A stretch of 62,999 bases of DNA from contig CALIUM010000021.1 of assembly GCA_938048735.1 (NCBI GenBank), positions 1 through 62,999 on the forward strand. Reading direction: 5' to 3'. This stretch comes from an uncultured archaeon. Lineage in GTDB: Archaea > Thermoproteota > Bathyarchaeia > TCS64. Under the pieces are notes generated by a model, which saw only the letters and a program-made list of their open reading frames with translations, did no database searches and had not been told where the DNA came from. The first letter of the stretch is position 1. Each line of letters opens with the position of its first letter. The position numbers and the translations under genes are program-made. This document shows, in pieces, positions 25,839 through 33,435 of the stretch.

Positions 25839-26329
25839 TCACAGTCCCGGTATTCCTCTGTTTATATCGAGGAGGAGGCCGACGGTGAGGGGTTTAAACC
25901 CCATCCTCTTGTAGAAAAGCCCCCTCGTTTCTTAGAAGCGTCCCAGTCGTTATGTTCATCCCCTCAATCTTAGCCCTCTCAAGAAGGATGCTGAAGAGCA
26001 TCTCCGCAATGCGAGCCCCTGAAATCTTCACGAACAACGAAGTGTTCCAGCTCATAGTGCTGGCCCGCCCATTCATCCCAGGCAGGTGAGAAGGAGATAT
26101 AGCCAACGATGCCCAAATCGATGACCTCAGCGACATAAACCTTCCCCAGTTCATCTCTGCCCAAGTGCTCCTCCTCCAACTCCTCAGGCGAGAGCTCTAA
26201 GCCATACAGTCCTGCAAGATACATATGCAGCTCCTCGGTGAGATCGTTTACAGCCTTCAGATCTCCTTTAAGGGCCTTCCTTAAAACGATCCTGAAACCT
26301 AATAGACTCTCAAAATAGTCTACTCCATC
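25839..26329 (-). pseudogene. GNAT N-acetyltransferase, disrupted by frameshifts
   Basis: Three minus-strand frames together spell a GNAT: FRIVLRKALKGDLKAVNDLTEEL, VYVAEVIDLGIVGYISFSPAWDEWAGQHYELEHFVVREDFRG (frame 1), ARIAEMLFSILLERAKIEGMNITTGTLLRNEG (frame 2), and LFYKRMGFKPLTVGLLLDI ending at 25839 (frame 3). The breaks fall at C/G runs 26016-26019 and 25920-25924. No good start codon precedes FRIVLRKA. At least two indels plus a missing start argue for decay, though both breaks are in homopolymers. Confidence 0.7.
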
Positions 26330-26398
26330 CTGCCGATTTAAGGCTGCCTTGCAGGATCAGGACCGGGAAGAGCCTGAAGAATTCATCAGAGACGCTAC

Positions 26399-26626
26399 TT
26401 ATGAATATTGTATTTTCAGGTTTTGGAAGTTGGCGTCACCTGTAACTATTTTGGACTTTTTGATCATTCCTGTGGTGTGGGGGTCAGCTAGCCCCCAGCC
26501 TTCAGCCTTCCCTTTCATATCCACGCCTATCATTACGGCTTTGATTGCGGCTGCCTCGTCTAAGGGGGGATAATGCGCTCTTTCTTTAATGAATTTACTC
26601 TGTTTATCAGCCATCTCTTCCCCCAA
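26399..26626 (-). pseudogene. Possible PIN-domain fragment
   Basis: 75 codons. The segment GWGLADPHTTGMIKKSKIVTGDANFQNLKI resembles the C-terminal half of PIN (VapC) domains, where LAD and TGDxxF hold the last acidic residues. The N-terminal half with the first catalytic Asp is missing, so it is either a truncated toxin remnant or a chance resemblance. It lies next to the broken GNAT gene, with no antitoxin visible. Confidence 0.4.
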
Positions 26627-26733
26627 GTAAAAAGGGTAAATCTGATATTAACTATAAAATCGAGACTTAGAAAAGTGGAGATTTTTATAGTGGGTTTATT
26701 GTGAGGGGGCTTTGAGGGGTTTTGATGGAATCC

Positions 26734-27210
26734 TCAAATCTTTCCTCTTGCTGCCTCCGCTGCCTCCCTTCCGAAGCTCCTGCAATTCTCCAAGGCCCTC
26801 TCAGGCCTGTATCTGACCGAATCTGCGGTCTCCACGCAGACCTTCTCGTAGACTTTATAGCCTATATTCTCCAGCATCCTCCTTATCCTCTCCTCCATCA
26901 CCCATGCTCCGTCGAATCCGTAGCTGCCGAAGATCGCGGCCACCTTCCCCTTCACGCTCATCTTCCCATCCTCCACCAGCCTCTTCAGATGCTCAAGGAA
27001 GCTCCTAAACCCGTCAGTGACATCGGCGTATATTACTGGGGAGCCATAGAAGGCGAGGTTTACATCGGCCAGTATAGAGAGGGGAAACGCCTCCCCAATC
27101 CTCCTCACCTCAACGGAGACCCCCTCCACAGAGGATGCCCCCTCGGCTATCGCCCTGGCCATCTTCTCCGTGTTTCCAGACCTACTATCATAGATGACTA
27201 AGGCCTTCAA
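26734..27210 (-). CDS. Flavodoxin family protein
   Basis: 158-residue FMN-binding electron carrier or domain. The phosphate loop is YDSRSGNTEKMARAIAEG (8-25), the second FMN loop GSPVIYADVTDGFRSFLEHL, and the third IFGSYGFDGAWVMEERI. The length is that of free flavodoxins or the flavodoxin module of FprA-type oxidases. Monocistronic. May serve with the ferredoxin-linked enzymes in the window. Confidence 0.92.
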   Translation of the reverse strand: MKALVIYDSRSGNTEKMARAIAEGASSVEGVSVEVRRIGEAFPLSILADVNLAFYGSPVIYADVTDGFRSFLEHLKRLVEDGKMSVKGKVAAIFGSYGFDGAWVMEERIRRMLENIGYKVYEKVCVETADSVRYRPERALENCRSFGREAAEAARGKI

Positions 27211-27507
27211 TCCTCTTCAACCACCATGTGCTGGATTTAAAGGAGCCTCAGGATAAATAAACATATCCATAACATCTGACTTTGAGGGCTTCTCATATCA
27301 GATGTATAAAGAAGATCTGCAGGCCATACTGGAAGAAGCCTGAGAGGAACACCTTCTTACTGGTAAACCCAAGGAGAAGGTGGTTTGTCGGAGGAGACCT
27401 AATGCTCAACTTCCCATTCAGCATCACTCTCTCTGGAAGGAGCAAAAAGTCTAGGGTGCGTCTGGAATAACAGGTTTTAGATATTTAAAAGCAGCCCCTG
27501 AATGGCC

Positions 27508-28020
27508 TCATCCTTCGGCCTTTATCCTCTCAACTCTTCTCTCCAGGATCTCCATGAGCTTTTCCTCCTCTAGGGCCTGCCTCTCCTCTGGTGTGAGCTC
27601 CTTTGGGAGCCATTCCGACTGGGGTTTGTCCTTGTAGTAGGCCCTTACGGCTCTCCTCATGGCTCCTACGGCTAGGACTCCGCAGTGGAACTTGACTGAG
27701 GGGAGCCCGCCGAGATCCTCTGATATATCCCTCCAGGAGATTCTCCAGGCCTCCTCCAAGGTCTTGCCCTTCACCATCTCCGTGAGGGTGCTCGCCGCGG
27801 CTATGTTGGCGGCGCACCCGTAGCTCTCGAACTTGGCGTCGAGGATCCTCTCGGTCCCATCCTCGACCTTCAGGTATATGGCGATCATGTCTCCGCATGC
27901 TAGGCTTCCGGCCATGGCCTCCGCATTCGCCTCCTCCATCTTCCCCAGGTTCTTCGGGTTTCTGAAGAGCTCCAACACCTTCCTGCTATATGTTAAGGGT
28001 ACACGGCTCGACATCTCCAA
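27508..28020 (-). CDS. iscU: IscU/NifU-type Fe-S cluster scaffold
   Basis: 170 residues. The three scaffold Cys are present in SLACGDM, ESYGCAANIAAAS and FHCGVLAVGAMRRAV. The Asp of CGD that labilises the cluster is kept. The C-terminal extension (LPKELTPEERQALEEEKLMEILERRVERIKAEG) is a helical tail not found in minimal IscU. It directly follows the cysteine desulfurase (9-base gap), so it takes sulfur from that enzyme. ATG at 28020 (or MSSRV), RBS GGAGGTG upstream. Confidence 0.93.
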   Translation of the reverse strand: MEMSSRVPLTYSRKVLELFRNPKNLGKMEEANAEAMAGSLACGDMIAIYLKVEDGTERILDAKFESYGCAANIAAASTLTEMVKGKTLEEAWRISWRDISEDLGGLPSVKFHCGVLAVGAMRRAVRAYYKDKPQSEWLPKELTPEERQALEEEKLMEILERRVERIKAEG

Positions 28021-28029
28021 TTCACCTCC

Positions 28030-29259
28030 TTACGGTTTGATGGGGCTCAGAGACCTTATCCTATCAACGGCGCCGGGGAGGGCCTCGAGTACATAGTCTA
28101 TCTCCATATCCGAGTTATATGGGGAGATCTTCATCAGGAGGCTCCCGTGGGCCTCCTCATACCTCCTCCCTATGGAGAGGAGGACGTGGCTTGGCTCCAG
28201 GACCCTGCTCGTGCAGGCGCTCCCACTGGATACATATATACCCATCATGCTCAGCTCCACAGTTAGGGCCTCCCCCTCGCAGTATAGGAAGCTGATGTTC
28301 ACGTTGTCAGGGGACCTCCTCTCCCCCCTCGGCCCGTTCAGCACGGCGTGGCTCACCCTCTCCATTATCCCGTCGATCAGCCTGTCCCTGAGCTTAGCCA
28401 TCCTCTTGGTGTACTCGTCGAGGTGTTTGTGCATCATCTCCAAAGCCTTTGAGAATCCCATTATCCCTGGGATGTTCTCCACGCCGGGCCAGAGCTTCTG
28501 GGTGCTCAGCTGGCCTTGGAGGATCGGCTCGAGCTTAACCCCCTCCTTTACATAGAGGGCTCCCACCCCCTTAGGGCCGTAGACCTTGTGGCTGCTGAAG
28601 GATGCGAGGTCCACCCCAAGCCTCTTCACGTCTATGGGTATCCTTCCAAGGGCATCACAGGCGTCTGTGTGGATGAGCACCCCCTCATCCCTATCCTTAA
28701 CTATATCACCCACGGCCTTCAAGTCCTGTATTGTTCCGATCTCGTGGTTCACAGCTGCTACACTCACCATCAGCGTATCCTTATCGACCTCTCTGGATAG
28801 CGTGTCTAGGTCTATGAAGCCCTCCCTATCCACCGGTATCTTTATCACCTTGAACCCGTACCTTCCAAGCCACTCGGCTGGGAATATGACGCTGAGGTGC
28901 TCTATGCTGGAGAGGAGGATCTTCCTCCTACTTCGAGGCTCCATCATCGCCGAGCCTATTATGGCCAGGTTGTTCGCCTCAGTCCCCCCATGGGTGTGGA
29001 CAAGCTCATTCGTATCGCAGTTCAACGCCGCGGAGATGGCGGATGTGGCCTCATACAGGGACTGGTAGGATATCCATCCGATCCTGTGGGTTATCGAGGG
29101 GTGCCCCCTCCCCCCCTCCCTATAGGCCCCAATCATCGCCTCTAGGGCCTCTGGGATTATAAGGCCAGAGTTCTCATGGTCTAGGTAAACCTCCCTCTCA
29201 GGCCTTCCATGGGATTCTATCAGCTCCCTCATGGGCCTCGATAGGTCGCTATAGGTCAA
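28030..29259 (-). CDS. iscS: Cysteine desulfurase (NifS/IscS family)
   Basis: PLP enzyme that liberates sulfur from cysteine as an enzyme persulfide. HTHGGTEANNLAI, VNHEIGTIQDL, SFSSHKVYGPKGVGALYV (PLP Lys), and the mobile catalytic Cys loop SSGSACTSRV are all present. 409 residues, full length. The TTG start overlaps the TusA stop by 4 bases (TTGA). It is the centre of a DsrE-TusA-IscS-IscU operon. Confidence 0.95.
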   Translation of the reverse strand: MTYSDLSRPMRELIESHGRPEREVYLDHENSGLIIPEALEAMIGAYREGGRGHPSITHRIGWISYQSLYEATSAISAALNCDTNELVHTHGGTEANNLAIIGSAMMEPRSRRKILLSSIEHLSVIFPAEWLGRYGFKVIKIPVDREGFIDLDTLSREVDKDTLMVSVAAVNHEIGTIQDLKAVGDIVKDRDEGVLIHTDACDALGRIPIDVKRLGVDLASFSSHKVYGPKGVGALYVKEGVKLEPILQGQLSTQKLWPGVENIPGIMGFSKALEMMHKHLDEYTKRMAKLRDRLIDGIMERVSHAVLNGPRGERRSPDNVNISFLYCEGEALTVELSMMGIYVSSGSACTSRVLEPSHVLLSIGRRYEEAHGSLLMKISPYNSDMEIDYVLEALPGAVDRIRSLSPIKP

Positions 29260-29495
29260 CCCGAGACCTCCACATATATCCTATAAACCTCCTCACCCCT
29301 CTCCACTCCCAGGAGCTTGTGCCCCACGTGGGAGGCCCATACCTCTATGTCCTTTGGTGCTCCGGGATCTGTGGCGAGAAGCAGGATCACCTTTCCGGGT
29401 TTGGCCCCCCTGACGGCCTGGGCCAGGGCTAGTAGGGGGCCGGGGCAGGACTTGTATCGTGCATCCACCGTTATGTCGGCCTCCAAGGGTCTCAC
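29256..29495 (-). CDS. tusA: TusA/SirA-family sulfur carrier
   Basis: 79 residues from GTG 29495. EADITVDARYKSCPGPLLALAQAVRGAKPGKVILLLATDPGAPKDIEVWASHVGHKLLGVE matches the TusA fold, with the sulfur-accepting Cys in CPGP. The frame is open upstream to 29576, but that part overlaps the DsrE gene and is not TusA-like. It probably shuttles sulfur between the DsrE-like protein and the desulfurase/scaffold. Confidence 0.9.
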   Translation of the reverse strand: MRPLEADITVDARYKSCPGPLLALAQAVRGAKPGKVILLLATDPGAPKDIEVWASHVGHKLLGVERGEEVYRIYVEVSG

Positions 29496-29499
29496 CGGC

Positions 29500-29949
29500 C
29501 TAGGATACGAAGAGGTTGACCTCGGATTCTTTAGCCCTTCCGAGGAAGTAGGCGGCCCCAACGACATCATCCACAATCTCTACCAGATCTCCTAGATTCA
29601 AGTTGAAGAGCCCCATCGTGGTGGAGCAGGCATAGACCCTAAGCCTACCCGTCTTCTTTCCCTCCTCAAGCACCTCCCTCCAGCCCGGCATCGAGCCGGA
29701 TGTGAAGGCCCTCCTCAGCCCCTCCTCGTGGATCTTGTAGTCTGCGCTGACCTCAGAGGCCTCATGCCCCCTCCTCAGGGCCAGTAACCCCCATGTGGTG
29801 AAGAAGAGCTCAGCCTCCCAGTTCATCATCGCAGCCGTGCTCGCCAAGGTAACTGCGGGAAACAGCTTATCCACCCTGTCCGAGGCCACTATTATGGATA
29901 TCCTGGGCGTCTCTCCGCTCTTTGCGGTTTTGGGCTGCTCTCTAATCAT
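29500..29949 (-). CDS. DsrE/DrsF-like family protein (peroxiredoxin-like DsrE)
   Basis: 149 residues. ISIIVASDRVDKLFPAVTLASTAAMMNWEAELFFTTWGLLALRRG, then MPGWREVLEEGKKTGRLRVYACSTTMGLFNL with a candidate sulfur Cys (YACSTTMG), and VGAAYFLGRAKESEV. This is the DsrE2/peroxiredoxin-like form often found with TusA. First gene of the operon. A truncated copy of its 5' region plus promoter palindrome occurs at 35594-35730. Confidence 0.88.
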   Translation of the reverse strand: MIREQPKTAKSGETPRISIIVASDRVDKLFPAVTLASTAAMMNWEAELFFTTWGLLALRRGHEASEVSADYKIHEEGLRRAFTSGSMPGWREVLEEGKKTGRLRVYACSTTMGLFNLNLGDLVEIVDDVVGAAYFLGRAKESEVNLFVS

Positions 29950-29956
29950 ACCTAGC

Positions 29957-29990
29957 CTTGAATATTTAACGTTGTTAAATATATAAACCT
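29957..29990 (-). promoter_or_regulatory. Promoter and palindromic operator of the sulfur operon
   Basis: ATATTTAAC-GTT-GTTAAATAT (29962-29982) is a perfect inverted repeat with 9-base arms. It lies between a TATA-like ATATATAAACC (read on the minus strand as GGTTTATATAT, 29979-29989) and the ATG at 29949, where a bound repressor would block transcription. The TTTAAC-N3-GTTAAA core recurs at 35705-35719 in front of a COG2522-type regulator. Confidence 0.6.
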
Positions 29991-30042
29991 AACTCCCAAC
30001 AATATTCGAATGGGAGATCAAGCTCCCCGCAAATCATGGTCC

Positions 30043-30400
30043 CTAACGCCTCTCAGCCCCGTGGATCTCTCTCCACCTGTGGATGATCATGATTATCCCA
30101 GGTAGCATCATCATATTTGAGAGCGGATGAATGAAAGTGGAGAAGAGGTGCTCTTAACCATGGATGGAATAATGTGTCCTGAAATATGTGTTCGAGGATC
30201 CTTTATCCTAAAAGCCATGTAGGTATGTAGATCGTCGATGAGAAACCGTACATTTCTGTGTATAATGCCAATGTAAAGGCTAGTATATGTTTGTGGGTAA
30301 TCTCTGCATCTCTTTTTAATGGAATGGATAATAGGAAGAGTCCAGAAATGATGATATTAAGAGTCACGAGATCCCAATTCCCATATCTGTCTTCATCCAT
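30043..30400 (-). pseudogene. Relic of membrane methyltransferase-like (isoprenylcysteine MT-type) protein
   Basis: The first 65 codons (30400-30203) read LVTLNIIISGLFLLSIPLKRDAEITHKHILAFTLALYTEMYGFSSTIYIPTWLLG, which resembles the N-terminal membrane part of archaeal/bacterial ICMT-like proteins (ALFTEMYGFPLTIYLL). After a stop, another frame continues HPLSNMMMLPGIIMIIHRWREIHGAERR, ending at 30043. The SAM-binding C-terminal half is missing. It lies just after the YHS/small-protein pair, as in metal-resistance clusters. Confidence 0.55.
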
Positions 30401-30418
30401 GCTCCAAGTCCGCTTGAA

Positions 30419-30538
30419 CTATCGATTCATTAACAGCAGTAACAATAGCAGTATGAGGAGTGCAATATAGAGGTACCATCCCACCCCACGAACCGGAGCT
30501 CCACAGCATCCACCATAATAGCCTCCATGATGAGTCAT
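30419..30538 (-). CDS. Tiny Gly/Cys-rich single-TM protein
   Basis: 39 residues from ATG 30538: THHGGYYGGCCGAPVR (His/Gly/Cys-rich, possible metal ligands), then one membrane helix (WYLYIALLILLLLLLLMNR). RBS-like GAAGAGAG upstream. Position behind the YHS-domain protein suggests a copper/metal role. Too short to match a named family with confidence. Confidence 0.55.
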   Translation of the reverse strand: MTHHGGYYGGCCGAPVRGVGWYLYIALLILLLLLLLMNR

Positions 30539-30557
30539 ATATCTCTCTTCAACCTCA

Positions 30558-30698
30558 TTATGTATATTTTCTCGGTTCTTTTTCAAATTCTTTCTGGCAG
30601 GAATGTGAGCAAAAGTAGTAGACTTTACCCTCATGTATAGCATTATATCTTGTGATATATTCATCTACTTCCATTCCGCAAACTTGATCTCTAGCCAT
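30558..30698 (-). CDS. YHS-domain metal-binding protein
   Basis: 46 residues: ARDQVCGMEVDEY, then GKVYYFCSHSCQKEFEKEP. This is a complete YHS domain with Cys in QVCGMEV and CSHSC, a Cu/heavy-metal binding module often free-standing next to CopA-type ATPases. ATG at 30698 overlaps the end of the PadR-TRASH gene by 8 bases, so the two are coupled. Confidence 0.85.
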   Translation of the reverse strand: MARDQVCGMEVDEYITRYNAIHEGKVYYFCSHSCQKEFEKEPRKYT

Positions 30699-31164
30699 GC
30701 TTCTCCTCACCTCTCAGATCTCTCTCCTCTTTGTAAGATTCAGCGCAATGTATGCAGCAGAAGGTCATCTCTCTACCATCTATGACCTCTCTATATCCAC
30801 CTTCATACACTTTGCACCCGCAGTGGGCGCAGACATAAATGCTCGGCTCAATCGCGATGGATACGAGCCCGGCGAAGCGCTTGAACAACCCATTGCATAG
30901 TTCTCTTCCCTCCTCCGTGAGCTCGAAGACTTTCCTCTCCTTCTCACCCACAGGTTTAGCTGTATGCCTGACCAGCCCCCTCTCCTCAAGTTTCTGGAGG
31001 AAAGGATAGACCAGGCTAGGGCTAACCATCCTCCCCGTCTTCTTCTTGAAGCGGCTCATGATACCGTAGCCGTGGGCCGGCCCCTCGAAGAGGATCATGA
31101 GTATGTAAAATCTGGAGAAGTCTGAGATGAACTCCTCAACCCCTTCAGCTCCTGATTCGACCAT
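30691..31164 (-). CDS. PadR-family regulator with C-terminal TRASH-like metal domain
   Basis: N-terminal PadR winged helix (FYILMILFEGPAHGYGIMSRFKKKTGRMVSPSLVYPFLQKLEERGLVRH...VFELTEEGREL). The C-terminal metal module has CAHCGCKVYEGG and FCCIHCAESYKEE (CxxC...CxxC), as in TRASH/YHS sensors of copper. I chose ATG 31164 (MVESGAEG) behind GGAGAAGG. The frame opens at 31209, but a TATA-like TTTATAAGC at 31193-31203 would leave those codons untranscribed. Likely a metal-responsive repressor of its own operon. Confidence 0.88.
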   Translation of the reverse strand: MVESGAEGVEEFISDFSRFYILMILFEGPAHGYGIMSRFKKKTGRMVSPSLVYPFLQKLEERGLVRHTAKPVGEKERKVFELTEEGRELCNGLFKRFAGLVSIAIEPSIYVCAHCGCKVYEGGYREVIDGREMTFCCIHCAESYKEERDLRGEEKHG

Positions 31165-31192
31165 CCTTCTCCGAGCTGGAGTGTGCCCGGGG

Positions 31193-31203
31193 CTTATAAA
31201 TAT
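31193..31203 (-). promoter_or_regulatory. TATA-like box of padR-TRASH operon
   Basis: TTTATAAGC on the minus strand, about 30-40 bases before the chosen ATG at 31164, flanked by AT-rich sequence shared with the CopA relic side. Inferred from sequence and spacing only. Confidence 0.5.
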
Positions 31204-31257
31204 TACCAAATAGATATATCAAAAAAAGAAATATTTATAGGATTTATAGGCAAGCCT

Positions 31258-31521
31258 CCGAAAGCCTATAAATATAGCCATAGGCAGCGGAACGGACATT
31301 GCAAAGGAGAGGGGTAGCATCGTTCCGATAAGGGACGACCTGCGAGATGTGGTTAGAGGAATAACGCCTAGCAAGGAGACCATGAGAAAGATAAACAGAA
31401 CCTCTTCTGGGCTTTCATATATAATACCATCTCCATCCCCATCGCAGCGGCTGGAGCAATGGCGATGAGCTCGCTGTTTGTGATCGACAACTCGGCGACC
31501 TTGAAACTCCTCAAGCTCTAA
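31258..31521 (+). pseudogene. CopA-type copper P-ATPase C-terminal relic
   Basis: The first frame reads [44 protein letters not shown]. After a one-base shift it continues [40 protein letters not shown], with stop at 31521. These are the hinge region (GSGTDIA) and last two TM helices of P1B copper ATPases. All N-terminal domains are gone and a frameshift lies at about 31415. Divergent from the PadR/YHS genes, consistent with a former copper-efflux locus. Confidence 0.85.
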
Positions 31522-31712
31522 ACTGGAAGGATATGGAGGGGAGAGAAAGTGACTGCTCGAAGGGGTCCCCGAGACTCGCTGCAATGGGTTCCCGCCGCTG
31601 GTTTAATCGCCACAGTTGCGACGATCATATTCTCCTATTCACAAATTTTCCATCGGCGGATCCATAAATGATGTAGATAGAGTGAAAGAAATATAGACCA
31701 ATACATATCGAG

Positions 31713-31829
31713 ATGGATCCCAGAACTCAGTTTAAGGAGATCATGGAGTTCTCCAACAACTTCTATGTAATGGAGGAGGAGAAAAGCACTGAGATAAACG
31801 TCTTCGAACTCCCGCTGGACAGAGAATAA
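31713..31829 (+). other. Short unassigned open frame
   Basis: 38 codons starting DPRTQFKEIMEFSNNFYVMEEEKS, ending LPLDRE. It has a plausible ATG but no clear RBS and no family. It may be a fragment of a larger lost gene; it sits between the CopA and TnpB relics. Confidence 0.25.
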
Positions 31830-31964
31830 AGGAAGAATATCTTATAAGCCGGTTCAAACATGATTTAGAACACAAAGTATGGACAGATAGGGGAATTCAT
31901 ATTTTTTAACACTTTCTCAAAATCTTCCCCCCTGCAAGGCATCTTTTGAGGTTTTCAAATTTGA

Positions 31965-32229
31965 AGAAGTCGCGTGTTAATCCGCAACCACATTGTGACA
32001 TACGACTTGGTTGCCATTGAGAAGAGGTAGCACATTCTCGTGCGGACTTGTGATTGATAGACAAAGGATTGCATCTAGGAATATATGGAATGAGTTCCTT
32101 AGGGATATGGGGACTCATGGGTTCGCCTCGAAAGGAGCTAAGCCTGATGAGGCTTCCGATGATCCAGAGGAAGCTAAGGGCAGTGAGGCTCAATGGATAA
32201 GTAATGATTCGATACATATAAATACTTAG
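31965..32229 (+). pseudogene. IS200/IS605-type TnpB C-terminal relic
   Basis: One frame gives CGLVIDRQRIASRNIWNEFL, closely resembling the TnpB C-terminal signature CGLxxDRDxNASRNI, with the catalytic Asp context partly degraded (DRQ). An upstream frame gives SRVNPQPHCDIRLGCH, where TnpB has VNPxxTSxxCxxCG. There are several stops between. No TnpA or intact element ends were found. It marks past transposition in this decayed region. Confidence 0.55.
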
Positions 32230-32247
32230 CCATTGAACCCTCAAAAG

Positions 32248-32565
32248 CTAAACCTTAACAAGTTTGCATCTCGTTTTATAAAATATGGCCCTTTCAGGAG
32301 TTTGCACATGAATCTCAAAGGGATCCTTTATTCCAGCTTTTCACAATTCTGAAAGAACATGAGCTGGGTGAGCTTCGGTGATTATTAGGATATCTATATC
32401 GCTGGAGTAGTTATAATTTTTCTCTGCAACCGAGCCGAACATGTAAACTTCTGCTTTTGAGTCAAGTTTACAAACGGTATCTTTAATAATTCTCAAATAT
32501 TCAGGCAGTTTTTCGAAAACCCTTCTCCTTTTAAGCGCAACTTCAACTAGAATTTTATGAGACAT
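32248..32565 (-). pseudogene. MNT-type nucleotidyltransferase, interrupted by in-frame TGA
   Basis: Minimal nucleotidyltransferase (antitoxin-type partner of HEPN). AEVYMFGSVAEKNYNYSSDIDILIITE holds the GSx(n)SDIDILI active site. The frame stops at TGA 32341-32343, but the same frame continues KAGIKDPFEIHVQTPERAIFYKTRCKLVKV to a TAG at 32248, which is the normal MNT C-terminus. Only one codon is altered and no frameshift is needed. Nonsense mutation is most likely. The ATG overlaps the HEPN stop by 11 bases. Confidence 0.8.
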
Positions 32566-32942
32566 CCTTCATAATCTCCTTAACAGCTTTAGCCAATCTT
32601 TCAGCTTCTTGCTTGGTAAACTCCCTCATAGTATATCGTGATGTTATGCAAGCATCTTCTAACATTCCCAGCTCCAGCAGATATTTTTCCAAGATTTCCT
32701 CCACTCTAGATTTTTTGTTTTCCGGAGCCAAATTTGAAAGTATTTCTAGAAGAGCCCTAACACTGTGAGTTCTCGGATAGTCAACACCTTCAGCCAACAC
32801 CTTCGCCTTCAAGAAGAGCTGCAATGCTTGCTCTAAGCTGAAAGCCGCCAAATCATAGAAGGCTCTACTTATACTCCGCCGTTTCAAGAAAATCCCTAGA
32901 CCTTTTAAGCAAACTTTTCTCTTCATCCTTTCGAGTGGCCAT
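32555..32942 (-). pseudogene. HEPN-domain protein, frameshifted
   Basis: Frame 1 from ATG 32942 reads ATRKDEEKSLLKRSRDFLETAEY and stops after YK. A second frame continues SRAFYDLAAFSLEQALQLFLKAKVLAEGVDYPRTHSVRALLEIL...EMMKDVS-like end at 32555. Together they give the standard HEPN protein of HEPN-MNT pairs. The join near 32868 lacks bases for about two residues. Paired with a nonsense-mutated MNT gene, so the module appears inactive. Confidence 0.78.
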
Positions 32943-33435
32943 ACAGCCCTTCCCAAATAAACTTTTATAAATATTTAAGGATTTGACACTCTCCACGGCT
33001 GAAGCCGGGAGATTCTCGCTTCTAGTATTCTCATCGGTTCGTCTTTCATTACCCTTTTTAGGCTCCCAACCCATCCCGTCCATCTTAGAAGCGGGTTTTT
33101 AAGTGAAGGATGTATCTTTAAATTAGAGCTTATGGTTTGTTAGCGACCTGATAGCCCGCTGATAAGGATCTGCATCGGTGGTCCCAGGGAACGCCGCTCT
33201 CCTGACCTCACAGCTTCAGGGTCTTGGAAACACTCCGTAAAGCATGGTGTAAGGTCATGAGGCTCGGGACATGCGTGAGGGCTATGTAAGACGCTTTGAC
33301 GAGAATTATTTCCTATGTGGAGATACGCTAATATATCCGCGGCATGTATTACAGCTCTAGTTGGATGAGGGCGCCGACTCCGGATAATTCCTCTTAACAC
33401 CAGATTTTTAAGTGGGCCTTAAAGAACCTACCTAG
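32943..33435. other. Region without a convincing gene
   Basis: About 490 bases. A minus-strand open frame at 33140-33400 shows no family signature. TATA-like CAGATTTTTAAGTGG lies at about 33400-33416, shortly before the nucleotidyltransferase start. No RNA gene recognised. Confidence 0.4.

Noticed and set aside
27282-27470. 62-codon plus-strand frame
   Set aside because: Basic, repeat-free sequence with no motif, poor start context and no homologous pattern; treated as chance.
31906-32244. 112-codon minus-strand frame
   Set aside because: The opposite strand carries a recognisable TnpB C-terminal signature; the minus frame has no motif.
33140-33400. 86-codon minus-strand frame
   Set aside because: No recognisable domain or RBS; may be debris of something older, but there is nothing to support a gene.
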